A DNA stretch of 64,000 bases from assembly GCA_026414565.1 (NCBI GenBank), contig JAOAIT010000053.1:1-64000 (forward strand), written 5' to 3'. This document shows, in pieces, positions 33,157 to 40,689 of the stretch. The position numbers were made by a program, and so were the translations under genes. Positions within the stretch are counted from its first letter, which is position 1, and every line of letters starts with the position of its first letter. The stretch comes from Verrucomicrobiia bacterium (GTDB lineage Bacteria > Verrucomicrobiota > Verrucomicrobiia > Limisphaerales > Fontisphaeraceae). The notes beneath the pieces were generated by a model, which saw only the letters and a program-made list of their open reading frames with translations, searched no databases and was not told where the DNA came from.

Positions 33157-34485
33157 TTATTTGCTGAGCTTGCGTCCGGCCTTTTTGGTTTTTGCCCGTC
33201 GCCTGGATGGCCGGGGCTGACCGGCGCTCAAGGCGCTCGCATAAACTTGACGCACCGGAATGCCGTTTTCTTCAGCCATTTGACGGCAGCTCTCAAATTC
33301 CGGCGCGGCATGAAGCAGCTCCCCGCCCAGCCAGCCTTGTTTGACCCGGACTTTGCCCCAGGGAGTTTCCACGTCAGCGAAGTTGCGCCGTAATTTGCGG
33401 CGGGAGCACAAATGAAAGCGCACGCCAAAGGCAGAAGTTTCGCGCAGGATCATCGCCATGAAGGCATCGGCTTGTGGTGGCGGGCAAAGCAGGGTCAACA
33501 GCACGCCCGGGCGGTTTTTCTTCATGGTGACGGGCGTGTAAAATACTTCCAAGGCTCCTTGATTCAGGGCTTTTTCCACGAAATGGCCCAGGATTTCGGG
33601 GTTCAAGTCGTCCACGTTGGTTTCGAGGACGGCCACCTGATCTGTTTCCCAATCCAAGGCCGGTTGGTGTTCGCCCACGGCGCCTTCTCCCAGGATCATG
33701 CGGACACAGTTGGGGCGGGTGTGCAATTGGCGGGTGCCAAGCCCGTAACCGGTTTGCGTTATCCTCATGGCAGGCATGGGGCCAAAGTGCTCTGCCAGTT
33801 CCGCCAGGATGGCCGCCCCGGTGGGCGTGAGCATCTCGTGCGGTTCCTCGCATTGTTCCAGGGAAACGCCGCGGGCAGCCAGGATTTCAAGCGTTGCCGG
33901 GGCGGGGACGGGGAAGCGTCCGTGTGCACATTCCACCCAGCCACGGCCTTCAACGACGGGGGAGGCGAAGATTCGGGGGCGGCCCAGCAACTCCAGCCCG
34001 ATGCAACCTCCCACAATGTCCACAATGGAATCCACCGCTCCCACCTCGTGGAAATGCACCTTTTCGGGTGGCAGGCCGTGCACCTTGCCTTCCGCTTCGG
34101 CGATGCGGCGGAAGATGGCGACAGCCTTCTGGCGTACCCAAGGGGACAGGCGGGAGTGCTCGATCAAATCTTGAATTTGGGCAAATGTGCGCTCGTCGTG
34201 GTGATGGTGCGCATGGCTGGCGTGATGATGTCGCGCATGGGAATGCGCATGAGCGGATGAAGAGTGTTCCTCATGGGGATGATGATGATCCTCCAAATGC
34301 ACATCCACCTTGATGCCGCGTATTTGCCAGGAGCTGCGCTCATGGGCATGCAGGTGGTATCCTTGGAGATTCAGTTTGGTCAGCTCTCGTTCGAGTTTGT
34401 CCAGGTCCACCCCCAAGGCCAGCAGCCCCCCCAGGAACATGTCGCCACTGAGGCCGCTTAAGAGGTCCAGATAAAGGATTTTCAT
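33157..34485 (-). CDS. larC: Nickel pincer cofactor biosynthesis protein LarC
   Basis: 442 residues in one frame. The N-terminus MKILYLDLLSGLSGDMFLGGLLALG is the family start; HFHEVGAVDSIVDIVG and ETNVDDLNPEILGHFVEKAL are further hallmarks. LarC is a CTP-dependent nickel insertase that completes the nickel pincer cofactor of lactate racemase-type enzymes. A very His-rich insert at residues 67-96 holds 16 His in 30 residues. In some lactobacilli larC is split by a programmed frameshift; here it is continuous. It starts 2 bases after the larB stop. No larE or larA is in the window. Confidence 0.92.
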   Translation of the reverse strand: MKILYLDLLSGLSGDMFLGGLLALGVDLDKLERELTKLNLQGYHLHAHERSSWQIRGIKVDVHLEDHHHPHEEHSSSAHAHSHARHHHASHAHHHHDERTFAQIQDLIEHSRLSPWVRQKAVAIFRRIAEAEGKVHGLPPEKVHFHEVGAVDSIVDIVGGCIGLELLGRPRIFASPVVEGRGWVECAHGRFPVPAPATLEILAARGVSLEQCEEPHEMLTPTGAAILAELAEHFGPMPAMRITQTGYGLGTRQLHTRPNCVRMILGEGAVGEHQPALDWETDQVAVLETNVDDLNPEILGHFVEKALNQGALEVFYTPVTMKKNRPGVLLTLLCPPPQADAFMAMILRETSAFGVRFHLCSRRKLRRNFADVETPWGKVRVKQGWLGGELLHAAPEFESCRQMAEENGIPVRQVYASALSAGQPRPSRRRAKTKKAGRKLSK

Positions 34486-34487
34486 GG

Positions 34488-35246
34488 TTATTCACCTGCT
34501 GCCAGAGCATTGATTTGGCTGGCGGCATAGCCCGCGCCGAAGCCGTTGTCAATATTGACCACCGTCACTCCGCTGCCACAACTGGTGAGCATGCCGAGCA
34601 GGGCGCTCAAGCCGCCCAGGTTGGCGCCGTAGCCCACGCTGGTGGGCACGGCAATAATGGGCCGGGCCACCAGCCCCGCCACCACACTGGGCAGGGCGCC
34701 TTCCATGCCCGCCACCACAATTAACACGTGCGCTTTTTGCAATTCCGCCAAGGGGCGCAACAGGCGATGCAGGCCGGCAACGCCAATATCATAGTAACGC
34801 TCGACCTGGTTGCCCATGATGCTGGCGGTGATGGCCGCTTCCTCGGCCACGGGCAGGTCGCTGGTACCGGCGGCCAGCACGGCGATGACGCCCGGGCGCT
34901 TGGGCAGGGGCTTTTTTTCAAAGGTCATGCAACGAGCGGTTTTGTGCCATACGGCCTTGGGCAATTTTCGCTTGACCGCCCGGACGTGAGCTTCGGTGAT
35001 GCGGGTGATGAGCAGGCAGGATTCCTGCTGCGCCAGTCTGGCAGCAATGCCGGCCACCTGTTCGGGGGTTTTGCTTGCCCCGTAAATCACTTCGGGAAAA
35101 CCTTTGCGCAAGCCCCGATGCGTGTCCACCTGGGCATAGCCCAAATCAGCAATGGGAGCGCGCTGAAAGGCGCGCAGGACCTCCTCGCGGGAAAGGCGGC
35201 CTGCCTGAAATTCGTCCAACAAGGTTGCTGCTTCTTTAGCCGTCAT
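34488..35246 (-). CDS. larB: Nickel pincer cofactor biosynthesis protein LarB
   Basis: 252 residues with the AIR-carboxylase-like fold: VIAVLAAGTSDLPVAEEAAIT, VAGMEGALPSVVAGLVARPIIAVPTSVGYGA and VNIDNGFGAGYAASQINAL are the family signature. LarB carboxylates and hydrolyses nicotinic acid adenine dinucleotide to start nickel pincer cofactor synthesis. It is directly upstream of larC on the same strand and divergent from an ArsR-type regulator 145 bases away, which could control it. Confidence 0.92.
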   Translation of the reverse strand: MTAKEAATLLDEFQAGRLSREEVLRAFQRAPIADLGYAQVDTHRGLRKGFPEVIYGASKTPEQVAGIAARLAQQESCLLITRITEAHVRAVKRKLPKAVWHKTARCMTFEKKPLPKRPGVIAVLAAGTSDLPVAEEAAITASIMGNQVERYYDIGVAGLHRLLRPLAELQKAHVLIVVAGMEGALPSVVAGLVARPIIAVPTSVGYGANLGGLSALLGMLTSCGSGVTVVNIDNGFGAGYAASQINALAAGE

Positions 35247-35391
35247 GCGCCTAAGTTTGCCTTGCCCTCAGGGGGACGGCAAATGGAATTGCGTCTTGAG
35301 GCGAACGGCCCGGGGGGCAGCCTTTATGAGGGGGCCCGGCCGCAAAGAAAGATTGCCAAAAGCGGGGGGCTTGGGGTATCAAGCCCTGCTC

Positions 35392-35778
35392 ATGGGGAAG
35401 ACGCAGGCCATAGATCATCTATCGGATGCCGCCTTGGAAATAATTGCATCGCGTTTTCGCATTTTGGGGGAGCCCACCCGATTGAAGTTGATTCATGTTT
35501 TGCGGCAGGGCCGGCGAACCGTGAACGAGCTTGTGTCTCTTACCGGCAAATCGCAGGCGCACGTTTCGCGTCAGCTCAAGGCCCTGGCCGATGCCGGCAT
35601 CCTCAGCCGTCAGCGCGAGGGGGTGAGCGTCTATTATTCGATTGGGGATCCGGCCATTTTAGAATTGTGCCATCATGTTTGTGATGGGTTGGCGGGCGAG
35701 TTTGTGCGCCGAGGTCTGCCGGTGCCGGGCAAGCCCTCGATGGGGGGTACGGGAGCCAAGCTCCAGGAGCGTAATTGA
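35392..35778 (+). CDS. ArsR-family winged-helix transcriptional regulator
   Basis: 128 residues. Typical ArsR/SmtB layout: FRILGEPTRLKLIHVL, then the helix-turn-helix TVNELVSLTGKSQAHVSRQLKAL and the wing GVSVYYSIGD. The Met at 35392 begins the family similarity; an open frame reaching back to 35245 is not supported. No CxC metal-binding motif of classical ArsR is visible, so the signal is unknown. It is divergent from larB and convergent with the sulfatase. Regulation of larBC is an inference from position. Confidence 0.85.
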   Translation: MGKTQAIDHLSDAALEIIASRFRILGEPTRLKLIHVLRQGRRTVNELVSLTGKSQAHVSRQLKALADAGILSRQREGVSVYYSIGDPAILELCHHVCDGLAGEFVRRGLPVPGKPSMGGTGAKLQERN

Positions 35779-35827
35779 TTTGGGGCAAGGGCGCGCCGGG
35801 ATGCCACACGCCCGGGGTGTGGCCGGC

Positions 35828-38059
35828 TCAAGGATCGAGGATTTCTATTATTACCGAGAGGGTCTTGCCCTTAAAAGTAAATGGCGGTGCATAAGCCCCC
35901 ACCGCGCCATTTTCGTCGGCTCCCACTTGCAAACCATCCTGGGGCATGGCGGTGATCAATCCCTGGCTTTTTCCCGTTTTGGGTGGTTGTTGGCCCACGG
36001 TCAGGAGCATTTCACCTTTGTCGTTCAAGAGGGCGACCACTTCATGTTGCGCCGCTGCCGGGAGGGGCGCGCTGACGGTAGAACTGGCGCCCGCACGGTT
36101 GCGCACGGTGAAATGCACCTGACCTCCTTTAAGATACAAGCCGTAGCCCAGAGCATTACCGCCCTGCGCCACGATGACTCCCTCATCCTCGGGGCGGGCC
36201 TGAAATTGCGCAGTGATGCGAAATGCCTTTTTGGCAATGGCCGGGGCCTGGGCCCGCGTTAAAGAATCGCCCGCCTTCAGCAGGAATCGCTTTTCCTTGC
36301 TGCCTGGGGTGGTGTCTGTTTCGCCGATAGGTCTGGCACGCCAGGCTCCGAGCGGCAGGACATCGGCGCGTGCAGCCCAGGCGTCCCATGCCGCAGCCAT
36401 GGTTTTGACTTTTGCCGGGTATTTGTCCGCCAGATTATTCATCTCAGTACGGTCCTGGTTCATGTCATACAGCTCCCAAGGCTGGTGTTCCGTGGCCACG
36501 AGTTTCCAGCGGCCCTCGCGAATGGCGCGGTTGCCCTCGTGTTCCCAAACAAGGGGATGGCTGCGTTGAATGGTTTTGCCGGTAAAGGCCGGGCGCAGGC
36601 TTGTGCCTTCCAGCGGGGTAATTTTCTGACCCTGGTATTCGGTGGGATAAACCACTCCCGCCACGTCCAAACAAGTGGCCATGATGTCCATCAACTGGCC
36701 CGGCTGTTTTTCCACCTTGCCGCGGCGGCTGGCGGGTATGCCGGCCGGCCAGTGCACGATGAGCGGGGTGGCGATGCCACCTTCATGCACCCAATGTTTA
36801 TACTCGCGGAAAGGGGTGTTGCTTACATTGGCCCACTCGCCCCCATAGGCAACGTAAGTATCGGGCCCACCGGGCATAACACCGTAGCCCTGGCGCACCG
36901 GCCAGCCGTCCCGTGTTTGTTTGGGAATGCTGCCTTGCTGTGGGATATCCCTGCCCATGGGGGGTAGCGTAGGTTGGGCGGCGCGTGGCGTGGCGTTGGT
37001 GCCGCGTCCCACATTTTCCGCGCAGGCACCGTTGTCTTGCAAATACATCATGAGGGTGTTGTGCCACTGACCGGTTTCCCGCAAGGCCTCCAGCAAACGC
37101 CCGATGCCCTGATCCATGCAGTCCACCATGGCGGCATAAACCTCCATGCAGCGCGCCTCAAAAGCCCGGTCCGGTACCTTGCTCCAGTCTCCCGCCAACG
37201 GTACCGGGGACCATTTTCTTTCCACCACACCGAGTTGTTGTTGCTTCTGCCAGCGCGCCTGCCGGATGGCCGCGTAGCCGCCGTCATAACGTCCGCGATA
37301 TTTGGCGATATCGGACTCTTTGGCGTGCATTGGCCAGTGTGCCGCAGTATAGGCGACATAGAGGAAAAAGGGTTGCTGGGGAGTTTGCCGCACGTGCTCG
37401 CGGACAAAACGCACGGCCTGATCACTGATGGCATCGGTATAATAATACACTTCGGGTTGGTATTCGGGATCGTTGAAAGCGGTAATGAGGCGGTTGTCGC
37501 GCACCAGGGCGCTGGGGTCCCAATAACTGCCGGCGCCGTGGATGGTCCCGTAAAAACGGTCAAAGCCGCGTTGCAACGGCCAGTTGCTGATGTCCTCCAA
37601 TTCCCTGGCTGTGGTCCCGGGGGTGAGGTGCCATTTGCCCACGGCATAACTGCGGTAGCCGGCTGTTTTGAGGGCCTCGGCCAGCGTTACACAGCGGCGA
37701 TTGAGCCGGCCCCGGTAACCCTCGTAGCCACGATCCTCCATCATGTGCCCCACGCCGGTTTGGTGAGGGTGCAGTCCGGTCAGCAGGGAGGCCCGCGTGG
37801 GACAGCAGCGGGCCGAGTTGTAGAACTGCGTGAAACGCAGTCCCTGGGCGGCCAGGCCGTCGAGATGAGGCGTGTTGATTTCGCTGCCGTAACAACCGAT
37901 GTCGGAATACCCCATATCATCAGCCAGGATGATGATGATATTAGGGCGCGGAGGAGCGGCGGAAGGCCGGGCTGCCTGGGCGCAGAGAACCAGCCAAAGC
38001 CCAAATAGCAACCCTGCTGCCAGCCGGCACAACCAGAGCGGAACGCGGGATGTCAGCAT
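35828..38059 (-). CDS. Secreted arylsulfatase
   Basis: 743 residues with an N-terminal signal (LAAGLLFGLWLVLCAQA). The sulfatase core starts PNIIIILADDMGYSDIGCYG with metal-binding Asps, and carries the formylglycine motif C-x-P-x-R as C85-C-P-T-R89 followed by ASLLTG; VGKWHL gives the conserved Lys/His. After the catalytic part a C-terminal region of about 150 residues (RFLLKAGDSLTRAQAP onwards) looks like a concanavalin/LamG beta sandwich. It probably removes sulfate from polysaccharides or glycoconjugates outside the cytoplasm. A formylglycine-generating enzyme is needed and is not in this window. Confidence 0.92.
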   Translation of the reverse strand: MLTSRVPLWLCRLAAGLLFGLWLVLCAQAARPSAAPPRPNIIIILADDMGYSDIGCYGSEINTPHLDGLAAQGLRFTQFYNSARCCPTRASLLTGLHPHQTGVGHMMEDRGYEGYRGRLNRRCVTLAEALKTAGYRSYAVGKWHLTPGTTARELEDISNWPLQRGFDRFYGTIHGAGSYWDPSALVRDNRLITAFNDPEYQPEVYYYTDAISDQAVRFVREHVRQTPQQPFFLYVAYTAAHWPMHAKESDIAKYRGRYDGGYAAIRQARWQKQQQLGVVERKWSPVPLAGDWSKVPDRAFEARCMEVYAAMVDCMDQGIGRLLEALRETGQWHNTLMMYLQDNGACAENVGRGTNATPRAAQPTLPPMGRDIPQQGSIPKQTRDGWPVRQGYGVMPGGPDTYVAYGGEWANVSNTPFREYKHWVHEGGIATPLIVHWPAGIPASRRGKVEKQPGQLMDIMATCLDVAGVVYPTEYQGQKITPLEGTSLRPAFTGKTIQRSHPLVWEHEGNRAIREGRWKLVATEHQPWELYDMNQDRTEMNNLADKYPAKVKTMAAAWDAWAARADVLPLGAWRARPIGETDTTPGSKEKRFLLKAGDSLTRAQAPAIAKKAFRITAQFQARPEDEGVIVAQGGNALGYGLYLKGGQVHFTVRNRAGASSTVSAPLPAAAQHEVVALLNDKGEMLLTVGQQPPKTGKSQGLITAMPQDGLQVGADENGAVGAYAPPFTFKGKTLSVIIEILDP

Positions 38060-38207
38060 AAACAGGACTGTGACCGGCTTGCATTCTACTGGCCGGGCTT
38101 GAGCAACTCAACTATTCCCGCAAGGGCCGGGGGCGGTCGGCGCGAATTACCTGCCAACCCTTTTCACTCGACTGCCCAAACGCGGCGGGCCAAATTATGT
38201 GCTGAAT

Positions 38208-39200
38208 ATGGACGATGTTTCCTGGTCACCGGGCGTGTTGCTGACGATTTATTGCGGGTTGATTTTGGGCAGCTCGCTCATTGGCGGCGCCGTTCCCTTG
38301 TGGATACGATTGACGCACACCCGCATGCAGGTGGCCACCAGTTTCGTTGCGGGATTGATGCTGGGGGTGGGGGTGTTACATCTGCTGCCCCACGCCTGGC
38401 ATCAGATGGGCTCTGTGGATACCGTCATGCAGTGGATGCTGGGCGGCTTTTTATTGATGTTTTTTGTGCAACGCTTTTTGCACTTCCATCATCATGATGT
38501 GCCCGACGAAGACCCCGAGGCCTGTGGCAGTGCCATGGCTGAGGGGAAACCCGTGACGTTAAACCTGCGGCCCGGATCCTCAACCTCCCCCCCGGCATGT
38601 GATCACCACCATGATCATCATCCGCATCAACACACGCTGGCCGACAAATCGGCCCGGCAGCTTTCCTGGGGTGGCGCCGCCATCGGGTTGACCATTCACA
38701 CCTTAATCAATGGCATGGCGCTGGCCGCCAGTGTGCGTGCCGAGACCAACGGCCACTACCACGCAGGCTTGGCCGGCCTGGCGACCTTTCTGGTCATTGT
38801 GTTGCACAAGCCCTTCGATGCGCTCACTATCACCACGCTGATGACGGCGGGAGGCTGGTCGCGGGCAGCCCGGCATGCGGCCAATGTGCTGTTTGCGCTG
38901 ATGATTCCTTTGGGGGTGGGGTTGTTTTTCCTGGGCGCGAGTCAGGTGGCGGAAAATCATCCCGAGTATATTGGGGCGGCGCTGGCTTTGTCGGCGGGCA
39001 CCTTTGTTTGCATCGCCGCCAGCGATTTGCTGCCTGAACTGCAATTCCACTCTCACGATCGCATCAAGCTTTCTCTGGCGATGGTGGCGGGTTTGGGGCT
39101 GGCATTTGTCATAGGGGCCTTTGAGGGGGGCGGCCATGGTCATGACCACGCGCATGAAGGCCACGACCAGCCTCCGCCGGCGGCGGTGCAAAAGCCGTAA
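38208..39200 (+). CDS. ZIP-family metal transporter
   Basis: 330 residues with about eight membrane segments. Metal-site helices HTLINGMALAAS (TM4) and LHKPFDALTITTLM (TM5) match ZIP transporters, with His/Asp ligands. A His-rich cytoplasmic loop (CDHHHDHHPHQHT, about residues 125-137) precedes TM4 and a further His-rich tail (GHGHDHAHEGHD) is near the C-terminus. It is expected to import Zn or another divalent ion, possibly nickel or iron. The ATG at 38208 is preferred over a GTG at 38199. It is divergent from the sulfatase. Confidence 0.88.
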   Translation: MDDVSWSPGVLLTIYCGLILGSSLIGGAVPLWIRLTHTRMQVATSFVAGLMLGVGVLHLLPHAWHQMGSVDTVMQWMLGGFLLMFFVQRFLHFHHHDVPDEDPEACGSAMAEGKPVTLNLRPGSSTSPPACDHHHDHHPHQHTLADKSARQLSWGGAAIGLTIHTLINGMALAASVRAETNGHYHAGLAGLATFLVIVLHKPFDALTITTLMTAGGWSRAARHAANVLFALMIPLGVGLFFLGASQVAENHPEYIGAALALSAGTFVCIAASDLLPELQFHSHDRIKLSLAMVAGLGLAFVIGAFEGGGHGHDHAHEGHDQPPPAAVQKP

Positions 39201-39342
39201 CTGATCTGCCGCTTTTTCCCGGCAGTCCTTTCATTAGAAGCTGCCTGCATTCGCAATTCCAACTTGCCTTCGGAGCCGTGAAAGGCCAGATTCTGGGGAC
39301 GAAGGCCGGCCACACCGTCCGGGTGGCGGCCGGCGTGGTGGC

Positions 39343-39435
39343 GGAAGGGTGGCTCGAGTGGTTTAAGGCACCTGACTCGAAATCAGGCGTGCTGGGCAAC
39401 CGGCACCGGGAGTTCGAATCTCCCCCCTTCCGCCA
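39343..39435 (+). tRNA. tRNA-Ser (CGA)
   Basis: 93 bases including an encoded CCA. The acceptor GGAAGGG pairs with CCCTTCC, the discriminator is G, the anticodon stem CCTGA/TCAGG encloses loop CTCGAAA (anticodon CGA, codon UCG), a long variable arm typical of serine tRNA runs about 39385-39404, and the T-loop GTTCGAATC is present. Confidence 0.97.
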
Positions 39436-39529
39436 ATTTGTTTTCTGATTTCCTGGTTTGTTGTGAGGAGAGGGGCGGGGGTTGATTATTTGCTAGAGCG
39501 TGGCGGCGGGTTGGTGTTGAATGGGGGGG

Positions 39530-39907
39530 ATGTCGAGTCACACACATCCATTGACGACGACGGCATTTGAGCTGCCGGGGTATCGCGTGGTGCGGTCGTT
39601 GGGGGTGGTGCGCGGCATTGTGGTGCGCTCGCGCTCGATCGTGGGTAACATGGCCGCCAGCTTGCAAACCTTGATTGGGGGCAATATTTCGGTGTACACC
39701 AGCTTGTGCGAGCGCGCGCGGGCGGAGGCCTTTCAGCAGATGCTGGCGCATGCGGGCGAGCTGGGGGCCAACGCGGTGATTGGCGTGCGCTACGATGCCA
39801 CGGAAATTGGGCCGGGCGTCACCGAGGTGTTGTGTTATGGGACGGCGGTTCATGTGGAGAGTGTCACGCCGGCGCCGCCGCCGGCGGGCGAATCGTACAA
39901 AGCGTAA
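39530..39907 (+). CDS. YbjQ/UPF0145 family heavy-metal-binding domain protein
   Basis: About 125 residues. It has the family pattern [23 protein letters not shown], then [31 protein letters not shown] and a final beta strand EVLCYGTAV. YbjQ proteins form pentameric small domains; a metal-binding role is only annotated by homology. The start at 39530 has GGGGGGA directly before it, and an in-frame ATG at 39521 is also possible. It precedes YebC by 7 bases, suggesting co-transcription. Confidence 0.85.
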   Translation: MSSHTHPLTTTAFELPGYRVVRSLGVVRGIVVRSRSIVGNMAASLQTLIGGNISVYTSLCERARAEAFQQMLAHAGELGANAVIGVRYDATEIGPGVTEVLCYGTAVHVESVTPAPPPAGESYKA

Positions 39908-39914
39908 TTGATTT

Positions 39915-40637
39915 ATGGCAGGCCATAGTAAATGGGCGAAGGTCAAACACTTCAAGGGCGCAATTGATGCGAAGCGCGGCAAGATTTTTGCCAAGTTGAG
40001 CAAGGAGATCAGCATTGCCGCCAAACTGGGCGGGGGCGATCCCGACATGAATCCGCGGCTGCGAATGGTGTTGCTGAAATGCCGCGCGGCCAACATGCCC
40101 AATGACAACATCGAGCGCGCCATCAAGCGCGGCACCGGACAGGGGGAGCCGGTCAATTATGAAGATTTGACGTACGAGATTTTTGCCCCCGGCGGCGTGG
40201 GCGTGCTGGTGGAAATCAGCACGGACAACCGCAACCGCACGGCGGCGGAAATCCGGAGTCTGGTGACCAAGCACGGAGGCTCCATGGCGTCCCAGGGAGC
40301 GGTGAGCCGGTTGTTTCAGCGCAAGGGGCAGATCATCGTGGCGCGCGAAACGGCGCCGGAGGATACGGTCATGGAAGTGGCCCTGGAGGCGGGAGCGGAG
40401 GATTTCAAGGCCTCCGAGGAAGGATATGAGATTTTGACGGATCCGGCCCATTTTGAGGCGGTGCACAAGGCACTGGAGGCCAAAGGAATCAAATGTGAGG
40501 CGGCAGAGGTGACGCAGTTGCCGCTGGTGCCCACCCCGGTCAACGCTCCGGAGGCGGTGGCCAGTTTGCAGAAGTTTGTGGAGGCCCTCGAAGATCACGA
40601 CGATGTGAAGGAGGTCTATACCACTGCGGAGGTGTAA
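39915..40637 (+). CDS. YebC/PmpR family protein
   Basis: 240 residues, the full family length. It starts MAGHSKWAKVKHFKGAIDAKRGKIF, the conserved YebC N-terminus, and has NMPNDNIERAIKRG and APGGVGVLVEISTDNRNRTAAEIR. Members were annotated as transcriptional regulators and have more recently been linked to translation of difficult (polyproline) sequences. It lies between YbjQ and the RND protein. Confidence 0.95.
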   Translation: MAGHSKWAKVKHFKGAIDAKRGKIFAKLSKEISIAAKLGGGDPDMNPRLRMVLLKCRAANMPNDNIERAIKRGTGQGEPVNYEDLTYEIFAPGGVGVLVEISTDNRNRTAAEIRSLVTKHGGSMASQGAVSRLFQRKGQIIVARETAPEDTVMEVALEAGAEDFKASEEGYEILTDPAHFEAVHKALEAKGIKCEAAEVTQLPLVPTPVNAPEAVASLQKFVEALEDHDDVKEVYTTAEV

Positions 40638-40689
40638 CCCTGACCTGGCAGTGGGTGGGCCGGGGGACGCCTCGCCGGGCACCTGCATT

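Noticed and set aside
35803-35823. Hairpin between the ArsR and sulfatase genes as a terminator
   Set aside because: A 7-bp stem (GCCACAC/GTGTGGC) is present but no T run follows on either strand.
39206-39225. Hairpin after the ZIP gene as a terminator
   Set aside because: The stem is only 6 bp with a long loop, and the trailing bases are mixed TCC rather than a T run.
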